Assembly (NCBI RefSeq): GCF_000186865.1
Contig: NW_008705566.1
Location: forward strand, 1,543,699-1,607,698
Length of the DNA: 64,000 nt
Origin: Aureococcus anophagefferens
Taxonomy: Eukaryota > Sar > Pelagophyceae > Pelagomonadales > Pelagomonadaceae
Direction of reading: 5' to 3'
The position numbers were made by a program, and so were the translations under genes. Under the pieces are notes generated by a model. That model searched no databases. It was given only the letters and a program-made list of their open reading frames with translations, and was not told where the DNA came from. This document shows, one piece after another, positions 61,881 through 64,000 of the stretch (within the stretch, counting starts at the first letter, position 1; every line of letters begins with the position of its first letter).

Positions 61881-64000
61881 CTAACTCCCGGGGGCGCCGA
61901 CGTGGACGCGGCCGGGCGCCGCGTCGAGGCGCGCGACGAAGCGCCGCGGCGGCGGCGGCGGCGGCGGCTCGTCGACCGCGGCGGCCTCGGACGGGCGCGC
62001 GGGCGGCGCCTCGCGGGCGTCGCGCCGCGGCAGCGTCGCCGGCGGCGCCTCGGGCTCCTCCAAAGCGAAGCGCCGCGGCGTCGACGGCGGCGGCTCGACG
62101 TCGCCGTCGGCGCGCGGCGCCGGCGTCGGCGGCGGCGCGTCGACGTCGCCGCGGCGCGGCGCCGGCTCCTCCGGCTCCTCGAGCGCGAAGCGGAGCGGGC
62201 GCGCGACGTGCCGCCGCGGCGGCGACCGCAGCTCGAGGGCCCCTTCGTAGTGCGCCTCGAGGTCGTGCTTCGACGGGCTCGACGCGAGGTAGACGGCGCG
62301 GTCGAGCGATTCGCGGCCGCTGAGGTAGTCCGCGCGCGCGTCGAGCCGCGTCCCCGCGAACGCCTCCTCGTAGTCGTCGCCCCGCGCCTCCTTGTGCTCC
62401 GCCTCGAAGGCCGGGGCGAGGCGCACGGCGAGGCCGCTCCGGAGCTCCGCGCGGCACGCGCCGGGCGCCGGGGCCCGGCCGAAGGGCTCCTTTTGCCGGT
62501 CGAGGAACGCGCCAAAGGCCGTGCGCCGCTTCGCCGGCGCGCGGCGCGCGCGGGCCGCCGCGCAGACCACGGCGCCGAAGAGCGCGACGGCGCCGGCGGC
62601 GACGGCGGCGCCGAGCGCGCCGAGGCCCGCCGCGTCCGCGGTCTCCGACCGCGCGCGGCGCTCGGGCGCCGACGGCGCGGCCGTCGGCGCCGTCGGCGCG
62701 GCCGCCGGCGCCGCCGACGGCGCGGNNNNNNNNNNNNNNNNNNNNNNNNNNNNNNNNNNNNNNNNNNNNNNNNNNNNNNNNNNNNNNNNNNNNNNNNNNN
62801 NNNNNNNNNNNNNNNNNNNNNNNNNNNNNNNNNCCGCGGCCTCGACGCCGGCGACGGCCGCGACGGCCGCCGCGAAGACGGGCGCCGCGGCCGCGGCGGA
62901 GTCGACGTCGACGCCGGAGAACGTCGCGCGGACGCGGACCTCGGCGGACCCCGCGGCCATCGGCGCGGCGCTCGCGGGCCGCGCCGACGGCGTCGCCGAC
63001 GGCCGGAGCGCCGGCGACGACGACGGGCCTCGCGTCGGCCGCGACGACGACGGCGCGGTCGACGGCGCGGACGACGGCCCGCGCGTCGGCGGCCGCGACG
63101 GTCCGCGCGTCGGCGGCCGCGAGGGCTCCGCGGCGGCGATGGCAGAGGGCGGCGCCGTCGGCGGCGGAGCGGGTGCCGTCGGCGGCGGAGCGATCGCGGT
63201 CGGCGTCGGAGAGATCGGGGTCGGCGTCGGCGGTACCGCGAGCGCCGTCGGCGCCGGCGCGCTCGACGCCGCGGCCGTCGGCGCCGGCGCGAGTGCCGTC
63301 GGTCCCGGCGTCGCGCGCGCGGCCGTCGGCGCCGGCGGCGCCGCGCTCGGCGCGGCGCTCGGCGCGGCGCTCGGCGCGGCGCTCGGCGCGGCGCTCGGCG
63401 CGGCGCTCGGCGCGGCGCTCGGCGCGTAGGTCGACGGCGCGTAGGTCGACGGCGCGTAGGTCGACGGCGCGTAGGTCGAGGCCCCGGCGATCGCCGCGGC
63501 CAGAAGCTCCGCGACGAGCGCCGAGCCCGCCTCCGACGGGTGGAGGCCGTCGTCGTCGTAGTAGCTCGCGCAGTCGCGCCCGCCGTCGCAGCCCGTCGCG
63601 TCGAGCCAGGCCCCGCGCAGGTCGACGAGCCGCACGCGGTCGTCGCCGCGCCGCGCGACGAAGTCCGCGACGGCGTCCGGGATCGCGCCGTTGACGAGGC
63701 CGCGGTCGATGTCGCAGCACGTGCCCACCGAGTGGACGACGGTGACGACGAAGACCAGCGCCAGCGACTTCGCGTCGTCGAAGAGGTCGTCGACGAGGTC
63801 GTCGTAGGCGTCCATGAACTCGTCCGCGTCCCAGGGGAACTTGGAGTCGTTGACGCCGAGCATGATCGTCGCCAGCTCGGGATCGAAGTCCGCCGCGTCG
63901 TCGTAGCGGTGCGTTTTTCCGTAGGCGCGGTCGTCGACGTCGCGCACCGTGGCGCCGGAGCCCCCGAAGTTGCGCACGTCGGCGCCGAGCAGCTCGCCGA
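61881..64000 (-). CDS. SGNH/GDSL hydrolase with repetitive stalk, TM and cytosolic tail (partial)
   Basis: The 5' end lies beyond the right edge; the frame is open to 64000. From there: block II (GADVRNFGGSGATV), block III (ATIMLGVNDSKFPWD) and block V (YDDDGLHPSEAG) of SGNH hydrolases, with Asp and His of the triad present; the block I serine must be outside the window. A stalk follows of four STYAP repeats, about seven PSAA repeats and other Pro/Ser/Ala repeats, then a region FSGVDVDSAAAAAPVF. A 108-bp gap of N comes next, then one TM helix (LGALGAAVAAGAVALFGAVVC) and a tail. It is probably a cell-surface esterase or lipase. The gap means length and frame in the stalk are uncertain. Confidence 0.8.
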   Translation of the reverse strand, partial: GELLGADVRNFGGSGATVRDVDDRAYGKTHRYDDAADFDPELATIMLGVNDSKFPWDADEFMDAYDDLVDDLFDDAKSLALVFVVTVVHSVGTCCDIDRGLVNGAIPDAVADFVARRGDDRVRLVDLRGAWLDATGCDGGRDCASYYDDDGLHPSEAGSALVAELLAAAIAGASTYAPSTYAPSTYAPSTYAPSAAPSAAPSAAPSAAPSAAPSAAPSAAPPAPTAARATPGPTALAPAPTAAASSAPAPTALAVPPTPTPISPTPTAIAPPPTAPAPPPTAPPSAIAAAEPSRPPTRGPSRPPTRGPSSAPSTAPSSSRPTRGPSSSPALRPSATPSARPASAAPMAAGSAEVRVRATFSGVDVDSAAAAAPVFAAAVAAVAGVEAAXXXXXXXXXXXXXXXXXXXXXXXXXXXXXXXXXXXXXAPSAAPAAAPTAPTAAPSAPERRARSETADAAGLGALGAAVAAGAVALFGAVVCAAARARRAPAKRRTAFGAFLDRQKEPFGRAPAPGACRAELRSGLAVRLAPAFEAEHKEARGDDYEEAFAGTRLDARADYLSGRESLDRAVYLASSPSKHDLEAHYEGALELRSPPRRHVARPLRFALEEPEEPAPRRGDVDAPPPTPAPRADGDVEPPPSTPRRFALEEPEAPPATLPRRDAREAPPARPSEAAAVDEPPPPPPPRRFVARLDAAPGRVHVGAPGS
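62726..62833. other. Assembly gap (run of N)
   Basis: 108 undetermined bases lie inside the stalk-coding region of the SGNH gene. The length is a multiple of three, so the frame reads through, but that may be by chance or by gap sizing. Flanks are GCC/GCG-rich repeats, a likely cause of the failure. Confidence 0.99.
63340..63480. repeat. Coding minisatellites of 12 and 15 bp
   Basis: A 12-bp unit (ggcgcggcgctc) repeats about six or seven times to about 63425, followed by four copies of a 15-bp unit (ggcgcgtaggtcgac). On the minus strand they encode PSAA and STYAP repeats of the SGNH protein stalk. Copies are almost identical, so copy number is likely to vary between strains. Confidence 0.92.

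Overview
The window looks like nuclear DNA of a GC-rich unicellular stramenopile alga. The best match I know is a pelagophyte such as Aureococcus; this is inference, no search was run. The evidence is as follows. Genes are close-packed, about 43 in 64 kb, on both strands, with strong G/C bias at third codon positions. The content is eukaryotic: mitochondrial ribosomal proteins and EF-G, TOM70, Ubc13, SET and JmjC proteins, a P4-ATPase. An enolase carries an N-terminal AFAP motif of the kind that marks plastid targeting in algae with red-derived secondary plastids. Introns include two copies of an introner, a short transposon-like intron. No prokaryotic operon or ribosome-binding signal is seen.

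Layout. 1-1.3 kb: a 162-bp tandem repeat that is open in frame on the minus strand, then G-homopolymer DNA. 1.5-9.3 kb: alpha/beta hydrolase, MCTS1, SET methyltransferase, a WW-domain membrane protein split by introner copy 1, a secreted lectin-like protein, and an O-acetylhomoserine sulfhydrylase-type enzyme. 9.7-19.6 kb: coiled-coil membrane protein, PQQ-type beta-propeller receptor-like protein, ThDP enzyme, VIT-type metal transporter, FAN1 nuclease and a second SET protein. 19.7-25.5 kb: TPR membrane protein, uL13m, a 1.8-kb gene-poor stretch, four-exon UBC13, stand-alone PurK. 25.5-36 kb: eight-repeat Tudor-like protein, small four-TM protein, RanBP2-zinc-finger RNA-binding protein, thiolase, bL28m, plastid enolase, and a metallophosphoesterase/EF-hand fusion split by introner copy 2. 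36-50 kb: TOM70, KDM4-like JmjC-CXXC protein, P4-ATPase, CLN3, ankyrin protein, sulfotransferase, an unknown nuclear-type protein, a second JmjC protein and a small CxxC protein. 50-64 kb: GH1 glucosidase, MYND/TPR protein, TM/CRAL-TRIO protein, mitochondrial EF-G, F-box/START-like protein, a PPPDE protein lacking its cysteine, a TLC protein, and a partial SGNH hydrolase with a repetitive stalk and a 108-bp assembly gap.

Most striking system. Two 192-bp elements, at 5843-6034 and 34930-35121, share sequence, have 16-bp terminal inverted repeats and are flanked by perfect 8-bp target-site duplications. Each sits inside a coding exon and is removed exactly if one target-site copy supplies the 5' splice site (GT in one, GC in the other) and the element end supplies the AG. 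The copies lie in opposite orientation to their host genes, yet both have CAGGGC at the transcript 5' end and GCCCAG at the transcript 3' end. This fits an ancestral hAT-like terminus 5'-CAGGGC...GCCCTG-3' in which one T-to-A change, always at the transcript 3' end, made the splice acceptor. About half of the introns I could resolve are GC-AG, and their donors share G|GCGCG, including the donor supplied by the target-site duplication of copy 2.

The genes do not form one pathway. Adjacent pairs are often divergent with very short promoters (86-184 bp) or convergent with stops 2-28 bp apart, as expected of a compact algal genome. I assigned exons by eye from frame changes, conserved motifs and splice signals; transcript data would be the direct check.
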